From Rhodospirillaceae bacterium (GTDB lineage Bacteria; Pseudomonadota; Alphaproteobacteria; CACIAM-22H2): a stretch of 64,000 bases of DNA. Shown one piece after another: positions 54,771 through 63,794 of this stretch. Made by a program: the position numbers and the translations under genes. The DNA is taken from NCBI GenBank assembly GCA_022843945.1, contig JALHMR010000006.1, positions 62,001 through 126,000 on the forward strand, written 5' to 3'. The notes under the pieces were generated by a model. The model saw only the letters and a list, made by a program, of their open reading frames with translations, had not been told where the DNA came from and did not search any database. The number at the start of each line of letters is the position of its first letter. Position 1 is the first letter of the stretch.

Positions 54771-55708
54771 TGACGCGGCTGCGCACCCATTTCGAAGCGC
54801 TGAGCCCGAATGTCCGCGGCGCCCTGTGGATGCTGCTCGCGGCCTTCATCTGGTCCGTCAACGAGGCGACGATCAAGGGCCTCGGCCGCACGCTTGATCC
54901 GTTCCAGATTTCCTTCTTCCGCTGCTTGTTCGGAGGGCTGGTCGTCCTCCCCTTCCTGCTCGCCTCGGCCGGCACGCGTGCCTTCCGCACCCGGCGTTTC
55001 GGCGGGCATTTCATCCGCGCCGCCGCCGGCTATGTCGCGATGGCGCTCGCCTTCTATTCGATCGTCAACATGCCGCTGGCCGACGCGACGGCCCTGGGCT
55101 TCACCCGGCCGCTGTTCATGGTCGTGCTCGCGGTCCTGTTCCTCGGCGAGATCGCCCGCTGGCGCCGCTGGACCGCCACCGCCATCGGTTTTCTCGGGGT
55201 CATCGTCATGGCCAGACCCGGCCTGGAGACGATCGACCTTGCGTTGATGGCCGCCATCGGCGGCGCCTTCTTCGTTGCCGTGGTCAGCGTGATGATCAAG
55301 AAGCTGGCGGAAACCGAGCGACCGGCGACCATCATCTTCTACTTCGGCGTCATCAGCTCGACGCTGGCGGTGGGGCCTGCTCTGCTTGTCTGGCAGACGC
55401 CGACCCCGATCGAGCTGCTGCTGCTCATCGGCATCGGCGCCGCCGGCTCGCTCGGCCAGTACTTCACCATCCTGGCCTTCCGCGTGGGCGAGGCCACGGC
55501 CGTCGATCCCTTCGACTACGTGCGGCTGATCTATGCGACGCTGTTCGGCTACCTTTTCTTTGCCGAGCTGCCGGACCGCTATACCCTGCTGGGGGCGGCG
55601 ATCATCGTCGCCAGCACCTGGTACATCGCCCAGCGCGAAGCCCGGCTGCGGCGCGAGGCGCAATCTGCTACAACCGCGCCGGTTTCGAATTCGGAGAAAG
55701 CACCATGA
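54770..55708 (+). CDS. EamA/DMT-family transporter 3
   Basis: A 312-residue ten-helix permease, closest to transporter 2 (PNVRGALWMLLAAFIWS, DPFQISFFRCLFG, FLGEIARWRRWTATAIGFLGVIVMARPG, FDYVRLIYATLFGYLFFAE). Three coupled paralogues in a row suggest a local tandem amplification. The stop overlaps the SDR start by 4 nt. Confidence 0.94.
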   Translation: MTRLRTHFEALSPNVRGALWMLLAAFIWSVNEATIKGLGRTLDPFQISFFRCLFGGLVVLPFLLASAGTRAFRTRRFGGHFIRAAAGYVAMALAFYSIVNMPLADATALGFTRPLFMVVLAVLFLGEIARWRRWTATAIGFLGVIVMARPGLETIDLALMAAIGGAFFVAVVSVMIKKLAETERPATIIFYFGVISSTLAVGPALLVWQTPTPIELLLLIGIGAAGSLGQYFTILAFRVGEATAVDPFDYVRLIYATLFGYLFFAELPDRYTLLGAAIIVASTWYIAQREARLRREAQSATTAPVSNSEKAP

Positions 55709-56466
55709 ATGTCAGCGGTCATGCAGCGATCGTCACCGGCGGCGGCTCGGGCCTGGGCGCGGCGAGCGCGCGCGCCCTCGCCAAGTCAGGCGCCAAGGTC
55801 GCCGTGCTCGATATCAATATCGACGGCGCGAAGAAGGTTGCCGCGGAGATCGGCGGCCTGGCCATCGCCTGCGACGTGGCCGATGCCGCCTCGACCGAAA
55901 AAGCCATTGCCGAGGCGAAGGCCAAGCATGGCGCCGCCCGCGTGCTGATCAACTGCGCCGGCATCGGGCCGGCGGCGCGCATCGTCGGCAAGGAAGGTCC
56001 GATGAAGCTCGCGGACTTCGCCCGGGTCATCAACATCAACCTGATCGGCAGCTTCAACGCCATGCGGCTCGCCGCCGCCGACATGCAGACCCTCGAGCCG
56101 CTGGCCGACAACGAGCGCGGCGCGATCATCTCCACCGCCTCGGTCGCCGCCTTCGACGGCCAGATCGGGCAGGCCGCCTATGCCGCCTCCAAGGGCGGCA
56201 TCGCCGCCCTCACGCTGCCAGCGGCGCGCGAGCTGGCGCGTTTCGGCATCCGGGTCATGACCATCGCGCCAGGCATCTTCGCCACGCCAATGCTGTTGGG
56301 CATGCCGCAGAACGTGCAGGACAGCCTCGCCGCCAGCATCCCCTACCCGTCGCGTCTCGGCACGCCGGAGGAGTACGCCAAGCTCGTGCTCCACATCCTC
56401 GACAACGTGATGCTCAACGGCGAGGTCATCCGGCTCGACGGCGCGATCCGCATGCCGCCGAAATAG
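55705..56466 (+). CDS. short-chain dehydrogenase (3-hydroxyacyl-CoA dehydrogenase type 2-like)
   Basis: A 253-residue NAD-binding SDR. Cofactor motif VTGGGSGLGAASARALA, NCAG motif LINCAGIGPA, catalytic Ser in ISTASVAAFDG and YAASKGG with Tyr and Lys. The pattern with PYPSRLGTPEEYAKLV is that of HSD10-type enzymes acting on branched or fatty 3-hydroxyacyl-CoA. Coupled to the third transporter by a 4-nt overlap. Confidence 0.93.
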   Translation: MNVSGHAAIVTGGGSGLGAASARALAKSGAKVAVLDINIDGAKKVAAEIGGLAIACDVADAASTEKAIAEAKAKHGAARVLINCAGIGPAARIVGKEGPMKLADFARVININLIGSFNAMRLAAADMQTLEPLADNERGAIISTASVAAFDGQIGQAAYAASKGGIAALTLPAARELARFGIRVMTIAPGIFATPMLLGMPQNVQDSLAASIPYPSRLGTPEEYAKLVLHILDNVMLNGEVIRLDGAIRMPPK

Positions 56467-56470
56467 TCTC

Positions 56471-57106
56471 GTGACCTCGGCCTTCGACGACACGTTTCGC
56501 GGGGCCTTGCGCGAGCTGCTCGTCCTGCGGCGCGACGTGCGCCGCTTCCGCCGCGAGGTGCCGCCGGAAGGCACTTTCGAGCGCCTGGCGGAACTCGCCA
56601 ATTTCGCTCCCTCGGTGGGCTTGAGCCAGCCCTGGCGTTTCGTCACCGTCGACGATATCGGGCGCCGCCGCGCCATACGCGAGATGTTCGTCGCCGAGAA
56701 CGCCACCGCTCTGGGCGACTACGCCGAGGAAAAGGCCCGGCTCTACGCCAGCCTGAAGCTCGCCGGGCTGGACGAGGCGCCGCTGCAGTTCGCCGTCTTC
56801 GCTGATCGCACCACGCCCCAGGGCGCGGGCCTGGGGCGGCGCACCATGCCGGAGATGATCGAGTATTCCGTGGTCGCCGCCGTGCATACGCTGTGGCTGG
56901 CGGCGCGCGCCGAGGGGCTCGGCCTCGGCTGGGTCTCGATCCTCGACCCGGCGCGGATGGCCGTTCTCCTCGAAGTGCCGGCCGACTGGACCTTCATCGG
57001 CTATTTCTGCCTCGGCTATCCCGAAACCGAGGCCGCAACACCCGAGCTGGAGCGCGCCGGCTGGGAGCAGCGCCGGCCGGCCGGCGATTTCATTACCCGG
57101 CGCTAG
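56471..57106 (+). CDS. bluB: 5,6-dimethylbenzimidazole synthase BluB
   Basis: A 211-residue flavin-destroying nitroreductase-fold enzyme that makes the lower ligand of vitamin B12 from reduced FMN. Conserved blocks RRDVRRFRREVPP, LANFAPSVGLSQPWRFV, GLGRRTMPEMIEYSVV and LGLGWVSILDP are BluB hallmarks. The GTG start lies 4 nt after the SDR stop. No other cobalamin genes are in the window. Confidence 0.93.
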   Translation: MTSAFDDTFRGALRELLVLRRDVRRFRREVPPEGTFERLAELANFAPSVGLSQPWRFVTVDDIGRRRAIREMFVAENATALGDYAEEKARLYASLKLAGLDEAPLQFAVFADRTTPQGAGLGRRTMPEMIEYSVVAAVHTLWLAARAEGLGLGWVSILDPARMAVLLEVPADWTFIGYFCLGYPETEAATPELERAGWEQRRPAGDFITRR

Positions 57107-58168
57107 CTACGCCGGGAATTTCTGCTCGCGCCAGAAGCCCAGCTTCTCGTGCACGCCGCGATCGGAATAGCTGAACAGCACCGACTCCTCGGTGGCTTCG
57201 TGGACATGCTTCTCCCAGCTCGGGATGACGAAGATGTCCTTCGGGCCCCAGTCGAGGGTCTTGCCGCCGACCTGGGTGCGGCCCTTGCCCTCGACGCAGA
57301 CGAAGACCGTGCTGTCGGTGGAGCGATAGCCCTGGCTCTTGAAGCCCTTGGGCAGGAGCTGGATGAAGGTGGCGATGGTCGGCATGGCGTAGTCGCCGGT
57401 CATCGGATTGATGTACTTGAACTTGAGCCCGTGCCACGGGTTCCACTGGTCGCGGCGCTTCATCGTCTCCAGCGCCTCGCGCGAGCGGTCGTAGGGGTAG
57501 TTGAACACCGGCGAGGTCGGGCGGTTGTACTCGGCCTCCACCGGCAGCATGTTGGCGCCGTAGCGGGCGTAGGAGTCGCCTTCGGGGCGCTCGGGCTCCT
57601 GGGCGTCGTCGGTACCCGCGCCCTCGCGGAAGCTCGCCTCGAACAGCTTGATCATGTGCATGTCGAGCCCGTCGAGCCAGACCATCGGCCCGCTGCCGGT
57701 GTTGCCGTGGTCGTGCCACGTCCACGAGGGCGTGATGACGAAGTCGCCGGGATGCATCATGGTGCGCTCGCCGTCGACCGCCGTGTAGGCGCCCTGGCCT
57801 TCGATGATGAAGCGCAGCGCCGCCTGGCTGTGGCGGTGCGGGGGCGCGATCTCTCCGGGCAGGATGGTCTGCAAGCCGGCAAACAGGCTGCGGGTGATCT
57901 TGGATTCGCCCTTGAGCGCCGGGTTCTCGAGGATCAGGACGCGGCGCTCCGCCTCCTTGGCGGTGATCAGCTCGCAGGCCTCGAGCAGGAACGGCTTGAG
58001 GCTGTCGTATTTCCAGAGATGCGGCACGATGACGCTTTCCGGCGTCGCCGTGATCAGCTTGTGCAAAACCTCCCACAGAGGGGCCAGGTTGCTCTTGCCG
58101 ATGCGCCCGTAGAATTCCTGGCGCGCCGGATCGATGTTGTGCTTGGCAGAGGGGGCGGCGGAATCCAT
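57107..58168 (-). CDS. gentisate 1,2-dioxygenase
   Basis: A 353-residue bicupin Fe(II) enzyme cleaving gentisate to maleylpyruvate. First cupin metal site APPHRHSQAALRFIIEG near residue 105, with HPGDFVITPSWTWHDHGN downstream. The second, C-terminal cupin carries FVIPSWEKHVHE. Length is typical. Encoded 12 nt after a Zn-alcohol dehydrogenase on the same strand, so probably one unit. Confidence 0.94.
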   Translation of the reverse strand: MDSAAPSAKHNIDPARQEFYGRIGKSNLAPLWEVLHKLITATPESVIVPHLWKYDSLKPFLLEACELITAKEAERRVLILENPALKGESKITRSLFAGLQTILPGEIAPPHRHSQAALRFIIEGQGAYTAVDGERTMMHPGDFVITPSWTWHDHGNTGSGPMVWLDGLDMHMIKLFEASFREGAGTDDAQEPERPEGDSYARYGANMLPVEAEYNRPTSPVFNYPYDRSREALETMKRRDQWNPWHGLKFKYINPMTGDYAMPTIATFIQLLPKGFKSQGYRSTDSTVFVCVEGKGRTQVGGKTLDWGPKDIFVIPSWEKHVHEATEESVLFSYSDRGVHEKLGFWREQKFPA

Positions 58169-58180
58169 TGAACTACTCCA

Positions 58181-59218
58181 TTACGCGTTCGGCAGCAGCA
58201 TGACCTTGGACGCGGTCTTGAGCCGCGCCAGCTCGAACCCCTCGACGGCCCGGGCGAGCGGCAGGCGGTGGGTGATCATGGGCCGCAGTTTATCGCCTTC
58301 CGCGGCCAGGAGATCAACCACGCGGCTCCAGGTGGCGCGGCTGGCCCGGTTGGAGCCGCGGATCTGCAGCTGCTCGCGGTTCAGGCGGTTGAGGTCGACC
58401 GGCGCAGGGGCGGCATGGATGCCGCAGACCACCAGGATGCCCCAGCGCCGCAGCACGCCGAGCCCGTGGTTGATCGTGGCCGGCACGCCGGTCGCCTCGA
58501 AGACGACGTCGAACTTGGTTGCCCCCGTGACCTCGGCGAGCGATGTGTCGTTGAGGTCGTGAAGGCGATCGAAGCCGAGTGCACGCAAGCAGGTCAGCCG
58601 GTCGGCATCGTCCTTGCCGACAATGGTCACCTCCGCGCCGGCCGCGCGCGCCATCACGGCGATGGTCTGGCCGACCGTGCCCGGCCCCATGACCAGGACG
58701 CGGTCGCCCGGCTTAATCTCGCCGCTTTCCACGGCGCGGGCGCCGACGGTGAGCGGCTCGGTCAGCGCCGCCAGCTCGTCGTCGACGCCGGCCGGAAGAC
58801 GCAGGCAATTAATGGCCGGCGCCAGCACGCGCCGGGCGAAGGCGCCGGGCCGCGTCATGCCGATCCCGGTCCGCGTCAGGCAGCGGTCGAAGTCGCGCGC
58901 CTGGCAGGCGGCGCAGCTGCCACAGGTGACCGACGGCATGACGGTGACCCGGTCGCCCAGCGCCAGGTCGCTCACGCCCTGACCGACCGCGGCGACGCGG
59001 CCGGCGAATTCATGGCCCAGCGTCACCGGCATCGCCGGCTTGACGAATTCGTAGCCCGGCGTCCACTCGTAGATATGGAGGTCGCTGCCGCAGATGCCGG
59101 CGGCGGTCACCTCGATCAGCACCTCGCCCGGCGCCGGCGCCGGCGGCTCCGGCACCTCGCGCAGCTCAATACCGAATTCCGGCAGGGTTTTCTGGATGGC
59201 CTGCATGGCCCGTATCAT
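58181..59218 (-). CDS. zinc-dependent alcohol dehydrogenase (sorbitol/threonine DH-like)
   Basis: A 345-residue medium-chain dehydrogenase. Catalytic zinc site GICGSDLH and GHE; structural zinc site CGSCAACQARDFDRC with four Cys; cofactor loop VMGPGTVGQTIAVMARAAGA. It would oxidise a polyol or alcohol feeding the gentisate or related route. The longest frame starts at ATG 59218, but a perfect 19-bp palindrome spans 59207-59225. ATG 59206 directly after it is probably the real start. Confidence 0.93.
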   Translation of the reverse strand: MIRAMQAIQKTLPEFGIELREVPEPPAPAPGEVLIEVTAAGICGSDLHIYEWTPGYEFVKPAMPVTLGHEFAGRVAAVGQGVSDLALGDRVTVMPSVTCGSCAACQARDFDRCLTRTGIGMTRPGAFARRVLAPAINCLRLPAGVDDELAALTEPLTVGARAVESGEIKPGDRVLVMGPGTVGQTIAVMARAAGAEVTIVGKDDADRLTCLRALGFDRLHDLNDTSLAEVTGATKFDVVFEATGVPATINHGLGVLRRWGILVVCGIHAAPAPVDLNRLNREQLQIRGSNRASRATWSRVVDLLAAEGDKLRPMITHRLPLARAVEGFELARLKTASKVMLLPNA

Positions 59219-59225
59219 ACGGGCC
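59207..59225. promoter_or_regulatory. perfect 19-bp palindromic operator candidate
   Basis: GGCCCGTAT-C-ATACGGGCC has 9-bp perfect arms around one base. It lies in the short divergent gap between the dehydrogenase/gentisate unit and the gene at 59248. A dimeric regulator (GntR, TetR or MarR type) bound here could control both directions. No regulator gene is adjacent. Confidence 0.6.
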
Positions 59226-59247
59226 GCCGGGCGCGGTATGAAGGGTC

Positions 59248-59898
59248 ATGAGCCTCAAGGGAACGGCCTTCCTCGCTTTGTGGAACGACATCGAGCCGGC
59301 GCGCGACGGCGAGTACAACCTCTGGCACACGCGCGAGCACGTGCCCGAGCGCGTCGGCGTTCCCGGCATCCTAAGCGGCCGGCGCTATGTCGCCCGCGAC
59401 GCGACCATCCATCGCTACTTCACGCTCTACGAGCTGGACTCACTCGCCGTGTTACAGAGCGAGCCCTACAAAGCGCTGGTCGCCGGACCCACGCCCTGGT
59501 CGCTGTCGATGCGGCCGTCCTTCAAGAACTTCCTGCGCTATCCCTGCACGACGAAAGTGAGCCTCGGCCACGGCATGGGCGGCGTACTGGCGACCTTTCG
59601 CCTGAGTGCCGCCCCTTCCCGGATCGAGCGGCTGTTCGATATCGAAACGGTGACCGGCCTGCATCTTGGGGAAGCCGATCTCTCTGAGCCGTTTCCGTTG
59701 CAGACCGCACCCATCGAGCGCGGCCCCCGCCATGTTCTGATGGTCGAGGCCAACGATCGCGGCAAGCTGGAGACCGCCGTGCCGACGATCCTTTCGGCTA
59801 TCAGCAGCGCAGAAGCCCAAATCTATGATCTGGTCTTCGCCATCATCCGCGACGATCTCGGCGACATGCCGGCGCCGTTCACACCGCCGAATCGATGA
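59248..59898 (+). CDS. uncharacterised dimeric alpha/beta-barrel-like protein
   Basis: A 216-residue soluble protein with [28 protein letters not shown] near the N-terminus, like DUF4286/EthD-type ferredoxin-fold proteins that bind or convert aromatic compounds. The rest ([16 protein letters not shown]...) suggests a second such domain. ATG 59248 follows GAAGGG. Its last 20 nt overlap the PhhB gene on the other strand. Divergent from the gentisate unit and may act with it. Confidence 0.65.
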   Translation: MSLKGTAFLALWNDIEPARDGEYNLWHTREHVPERVGVPGILSGRRYVARDATIHRYFTLYELDSLAVLQSEPYKALVAGPTPWSLSMRPSFKNFLRYPCTTKVSLGHGMGGVLATFRLSAAPSRIERLFDIETVTGLHLGEADLSEPFPLQTAPIERGPRHVLMVEANDRGKLETAVPTILSAISSAEAQIYDLVFAIIRDDLGDMPAPFTPPNR

Positions 59899-60172
59899 AG
59901 GCGGCGAGTTTCAGGTCGCGCTCGCTCAGGCCGCCGGCGTCGTGGGTGGACAGCACGATCTCCACCCGGTTGTAGACGTTGAACCATTCCGGATGGTGGT
60001 CCATACGCTCGGCCATCAGGGCCACCCGGCTCATGAAACCGAAAGCGGCATTGAAGTCCTTGAACTTGAATTCCTTGCGGATGGCATCCCGGCCGGCGAT
60101 CTCGGCCCAGCCTTTGAGCCCGGCCAGCCCTTTGCTCCGCGCCTCGCCCGTCAGCTTCTCGACCATGGCCAT
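59879..60172 (-). CDS. phhB: pterin-4a-carbinolamine dehydratase
   Basis: A 97-residue enzyme of the PCD/DCoH family that dehydrates 4a-hydroxytetrahydrobiopterin made by aromatic amino acid hydroxylases. The signature [29 protein letters not shown] is intact with its catalytic His. No hydroxylase gene is nearby. It overlaps the convergent gene by 20 nt and is divergent from the metalloprotease gene. Confidence 0.95.
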   Translation of the reverse strand: MAMVEKLTGEARSKGLAGLKGWAEIAGRDAIRKEFKFKDFNAAFGFMSRVALMAERMDHHPEWFNVYNRVEIVLSTHDAGGLSERDLKLAAFIDSAV

Positions 60173-60193
60173 ATCCTCCGCTAGGTTCGAGTG

Positions 60194-60598
60194 ATGTCCC
60201 GCCGCGAGATTCCGCCGCCGAGCCTCGAGACCATCGAGGCCCTGGCCCAGTCAGCCCTCAACAGCCTGCCCGAGGCCTTCGTCCGCAATGTTAAGGGCGT
60301 CCTGATCCGAGTCGAGGAGTTTCCCGACGAGGAGACCGAGCGCGAGATGGAGCTGGAAAGCCCGTTCGACATCCTCGGCCTCTACCGCGGCGGGGCCATC
60401 GCCGGCCGCGAGGGCAGCAACCCCTCGCCCTTCCCCGACATGATCCATCTCTATCGCCGGCCGATCCTCGACTACTGGTGCGAGACCGGCGAGGATCTCG
60501 GCCACGTGGTCCGCCACGTGCTGATCCACGAGATCGGCCACCATTTCGGCCTTTCCGACGACGACATGGAAGCGCTCGAGAACCAGGTGCCGGATTAG
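60194..60598 (+). CDS. zincin-like metallopeptidase family protein
   Basis: A 134-residue small protein with the zinc site [18 protein letters not shown] near the C-terminus (HExxHxxG...D). This is the TTHA0227-like minimal metallopeptidase family. Substrate unknown; acts in the cytoplasm as no signal is seen. ATG 60194 or GTG 60191. Tail-to-tail 4-nt overlap with the hydratase gene. Confidence 0.92.
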   Translation: MSRREIPPPSLETIEALAQSALNSLPEAFVRNVKGVLIRVEEFPDEETEREMELESPFDILGLYRGGAIAGREGSNPSPFPDMIHLYRRPILDYWCETGEDLGHVVRHVLIHEIGHHFGLSDDDMEALENQVPD

Positions 60599-61368
60599 GT
60601 CACCTCGAGCACCGCCTCGCCCAGCCCATCGACGACAAACACCGCGCGGTCGCCGGGCGAAATCGAAACCGTCGCCACGATACTGCCGGTGATGACCACC
60701 ATCCCGGCTTCCAGGCTGCGCCCTCGTTCAGCGATCTGGTTCGCGACCCAGGCGAGCGTGGCATAGGGATCCTCGGCCTTGCCTTCGGCGACCGTCTTGC
60801 CGTTCATCGTCAGGCGGCCGGCAATACCCACCAGGTCCGGCACCGGAACGTTCTTCCCTGCACCGGCGACGATGCCGCCGTTCCAGCAGTTATCGACGAT
60901 CATCGACTTGGCGTCGGTCTCGCGATAGACGGCGTTGCGGTCCTCGATCAGCTCGTAGGCCGGCAGCGCCGCGGCGACGGCCGACCTCACGCTCTCCCGG
61001 GTCCAGGGAGCCTTAGAGGCCGACAGAGCCCGGCCAAGCCGCAGGCCGATCTCGCATTCGATGCGCAGGTTGACGAAATCGCCCGCCCGGAGCCGCGCCG
61101 GCGAGACGTGGATCGTCCGGGCGAAGATGGCGCCGGCGCAAGGATGGCCGATGCCCATCAGCTCCTGCATCACCTTGGTCGTGGTGGCGATCTTGGCGCC
61201 GGCCACTGGGCCGTAGACGGGTTCGGCCAGGCGGTAATAAGCCTCCTGCCCTTCGTAAGCCTCGGCGACGCTCGCCGGCGCCAGCTCCGGCGGCAGGTTG
61301 CAATAGGGTGCGCGCGCCACGCGGGCGCGCCAGAGATATTCGGCCATCGCCTGGGCGCGCGGATTCAT
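60595..61368 (-). CDS. 2-keto-4-pentenoate hydratase-like protein (FAH superfamily)
   Basis: A 257-residue MhpD-type enzyme. Fold motifs: GAKIATTTKVMQELMGIGHPCAGAIF, IECEIGLRLGRAL with metal-binding Glu, and GMVVITGSIVATVSISPGDRAVF at the end. It would hydrate a 2-oxo-4-enoate or decarboxylate an oxalocrotonate in aromatic ring catabolism, and could serve the gentisate region. Start ATG 61368 overlaps the upstream UDG-family stop. Confidence 0.9.
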   Translation of the reverse strand: MNPRAQAMAEYLWRARVARAPYCNLPPELAPASVAEAYEGQEAYYRLAEPVYGPVAGAKIATTTKVMQELMGIGHPCAGAIFARTIHVSPARLRAGDFVNLRIECEIGLRLGRALSASKAPWTRESVRSAVAAALPAYELIEDRNAVYRETDAKSMIVDNCWNGGIVAGAGKNVPVPDLVGIAGRLTMNGKTVAEGKAEDPYATLAWVANQIAERGRSLEAGMVVITGSIVATVSISPGDRAVFVVDGLGEAVLEVT

Positions 61369-61958
61369 GGCTTCAGCTCCAGCAGGCGGCGGACATGGCG
61401 CTGCAGTTCGGGCACGATCTCGCCCTCGAACCACGGATTCTGCCTCAGCCATGCCGTATTGCGCCACGACGGGTGCGGCAGCGGCAGGAACTCAGGCGCG
61501 TAGTCACGCCAGGCGCGCACCGTGGCGGTCAGCGAGTCCCGCCGGCGCTTCCCGAGATAGCGCGCCACCGCGTATTGCCCGACCAGCAGGGTCAGCTCGA
61601 CCCGTGGCAGCAGCGGGCGGATCAGCGGGTGCCAGGTGCTGGCGCAGATCTTCATCGGCGGCTTGTCGCCGCCGCGGGCATCGACGCCGGGATAGCAGAA
61701 GCCCATGGGCATCAGGCCGAAGCGCTGGTTGCCGTAGAAAATCTCGCGGTCGATGCCGAGCCATTCGCGCAGGCGGTCGCCCGAGCGGTCGTTGAACGGC
61801 AGGCCGGTCTCGTGGACCTTGGTACCCGGCGCTTGGCTGATCAGCAGCAGGCGCGCCGCTGCATCGATCTGGAAGACCGGCCGGGGGCCCAACGGCAGCT
61901 CGTCGGCGCACAGGCGGCAGGCGCGCGCAGCCTTCATGGCGGCGGCGAGGTCGCTCAT
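61365..61958 (-). CDS. uracil-DNA glycosylase family protein
   Basis: A 197-residue UDG-superfamily protein. Motif 1 region [31 protein letters not shown] and motif 2 [10 protein letters not shown] are present, with Cys near the N-terminus (CRLC). It lacks the full four-Cys pattern of family 4, and may be a DUF-type UDG-like hydrolase rather than a true repair enzyme. Coupled by 4 nt to the Sir2 gene upstream and to the hydratase downstream. Confidence 0.85.
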   Translation of the reverse strand: MSDLAAAMKAARACRLCADELPLGPRPVFQIDAAARLLLISQAPGTKVHETGLPFNDRSGDRLREWLGIDREIFYGNQRFGLMPMGFCYPGVDARGGDKPPMKICASTWHPLIRPLLPRVELTLLVGQYAVARYLGKRRRDSLTATVRAWRDYAPEFLPLPHPSWRNTAWLRQNPWFEGEIVPELQRHVRRLLELKP

Positions 61959-62665
61959 CGCAGCGTCTTCAGCAGCTTGTCGACATAGGCCGGCACGATC
62001 TCCGTCGCCGGCCCATGCTCGGCTTCATGGAACAGCGAGCGCCCTTCGGACGGCTCGAGATTGAGCTCAACCGTATGGGCGCCGTTGGCCCGCGCCTCGG
62101 CGACGAAGCCGGCGGCAGGATAGACATTGCCCGAGGTGCCGATGGAGAGGAATGTGCCGCAGCCGGCCAGCGCCTCGTAGACCGTATCGAGATCGAACGG
62201 CATCTCGCCGAACCAGACGACGTGCGGCCGCAAACCGCCGGCCTTGCCGCAGGACCCGCAGGTCATCGACACCGCCAGGTCGCCCCGGCATTCGCGCACG
62301 TCGCCGCAACCGGCGCAGCGCGCCTTGAGCAGCTCGCCATGGATGTGGCGCAGCTTGCGGCTGCCGGCGCGCTCGTGCAGGTCGTCGATATTCTGGGTGA
62401 CCAGCAGCACCTCGCCCGGCCACTCGGCCTCCAGCCGGGCCAGCGCCCGATGCGCCGCATTGGGCTGGATGTTGGGATTGAGCAGGCCGCGCCGACGCAC
62501 GTTGTAGAATTCCTGAACCCGTTCCGGATTGCGGGCGAAGGCCTCGGGTGTGGCGACGTCCTCGATACGCACCGTGGCCCAGATGCCGTCGGCATCCCGG
62601 AACGTGTGCAAGCCGGATTCCTTGGAGATGCCGGCCCCGGTCAGCACGACAATCGGTGCGCTCAC
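61955..62665 (-). CDS. cobB: NAD-dependent deacylase, Sir2 class III (CobB-like)
   Basis: A 236-residue sirtuin. NAD site [31 protein letters not shown]; four zinc Cys (CAGCGD, CGSCGK). FYNVRRR provides the Tyr and Arg (YxxR) that recognise succinyl or malonyl lysine, so desuccinylase/deacetylase activity is expected. GTG 62665 overlaps the BNR-gene stop (GTGA). Cytosolic metabolic regulator. Confidence 0.95.
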   Translation of the reverse strand: MSAPIVVLTGAGISKESGLHTFRDADGIWATVRIEDVATPEAFARNPERVQEFYNVRRRGLLNPNIQPNAAHRALARLEAEWPGEVLLVTQNIDDLHERAGSRKLRHIHGELLKARCAGCGDVRECRGDLAVSMTCGSCGKAGGLRPHVVWFGEMPFDLDTVYEALAGCGTFLSIGTSGNVYPAAGFVAEARANGAHTVELNLEPSEGRSLFHEAEHGPATEIVPAYVDKLLKTLR

Positions 62666-63756
62666 GCCGTCTCCACCGCAAACCGCAGGCAGGCGATGGG
62701 CGGCAGGCGCGCCGGAAACTCGAACCAGGTGTCGCCGCCGTCCTCGCTCAGCCACGTGCCGCCGGTCGTGGAGCCCATGGCCAGGCGCCGGCCGCTGCCG
62801 TCCACCGCCAGGGCATGGCGATAGATGAGATCGTAGGCCGGGACATCCGGCAGACCGGCCGACAGCGTGTCGAAGGATTCGCCGCTATCACGGGTGCGCG
62901 CCACGACCAGCTTGCCGTCGACCGGGACGCGGCACTCGTCCTTGACCGCCGGCACGAACCAGGCGCTGCGCGGATCGCTGGGATGCACGGCCACGGCGAA
63001 ACCGAATTTCGACGGCTTGATGGTGGTGATCTCGCGCCAGGTCAGCCCACGATCCTGGGAATGGAAGACGCCGTTGTGGTGCTGGCACCACAACGTGTCG
63101 GGCAGCGCCGCGCATTGCACGATGCGATGCACGTCCTGGATGCGGGGATCCTCGCGGCGCTCCGGCGGCATGAACTCGGCGTAGATGCCCTTGCCGCCGA
63201 GCTGCCAGTTGGCGCCGCCATCCTCGCTCATCCACACGCCGCCGCAGGAGACGCCGACCACGACGCGATCGGAGAAACGCGGGTCGACGCAGACCGAATG
63301 GATGCCCGGGTGGTCGGCGCCGCCGCCGAACCATTCGCGGCGTTCCGGTCTGTCCCAGAGCGAGCGCACGAGCTGCCACGAGCCGCCGGCATCGTCGGAA
63401 CGGAACAGGCCGCCGGAGATGGTGCCGGCCCACAACCGGCCAGGCACGCCGCCATTCTCCAGCGTCCAAATCGAGTGCACCGTCCAGGGATGCGGATCGT
63501 CGAGGCCGTCGGGCCGCGGCGGAAAGGCCGGGGCGGGGCGCTCGATCCAGGTCGCCCCGTCATCGGCGCTCATCCATAGCTTGACGCCGAAATGGCCGAG
63601 AGCGAGGGCGGCATAGAGCGCGCCGCTCAGCGGATCGCGCAGCACCGCCGAGACCGGATCGCCGAGGAAATGCACCCTGTGGATGCCCCAGCGGCTTTCT
63701 CCGCGCCGCAGGTCGAACAGCCCTTTGCGTGTGCCGACGAGAATGCGATCGCTCAT
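62662..63756 (-). CDS. BNR/YVTN beta-propeller repeat protein
   Basis: A 364-residue repeat protein with several Asp-box (S-x-D-x-G-x-T-W) motifs: [60 protein letters not shown]. This builds a sialidase-like propeller, but sialidase catalytic residues are not evident. No signal peptide, so cytosolic. Paired with the MoaD-like gene 38 nt upstream and coupled to the Sir2 gene downstream. Confidence 0.88.
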   Translation of the reverse strand: MSDRILVGTRKGLFDLRRGESRWGIHRVHFLGDPVSAVLRDPLSGALYAALALGHFGVKLWMSADDGATWIERPAPAFPPRPDGLDDPHPWTVHSIWTLENGGVPGRLWAGTISGGLFRSDDAGGSWQLVRSLWDRPERREWFGGGADHPGIHSVCVDPRFSDRVVVGVSCGGVWMSEDGGANWQLGGKGIYAEFMPPERREDPRIQDVHRIVQCAALPDTLWCQHHNGVFHSQDRGLTWREITTIKPSKFGFAVAVHPSDPRSAWFVPAVKDECRVPVDGKLVVARTRDSGESFDTLSAGLPDVPAYDLIYRHALAVDGSGRRLAMGSTTGGTWLSEDGGDTWFEFPARLPPIACLRFAVETA

Positions 63757-63794
63757 GTCTCTTCCCCGGCTTGTCTCTTCATCCGCCCGCCCCA

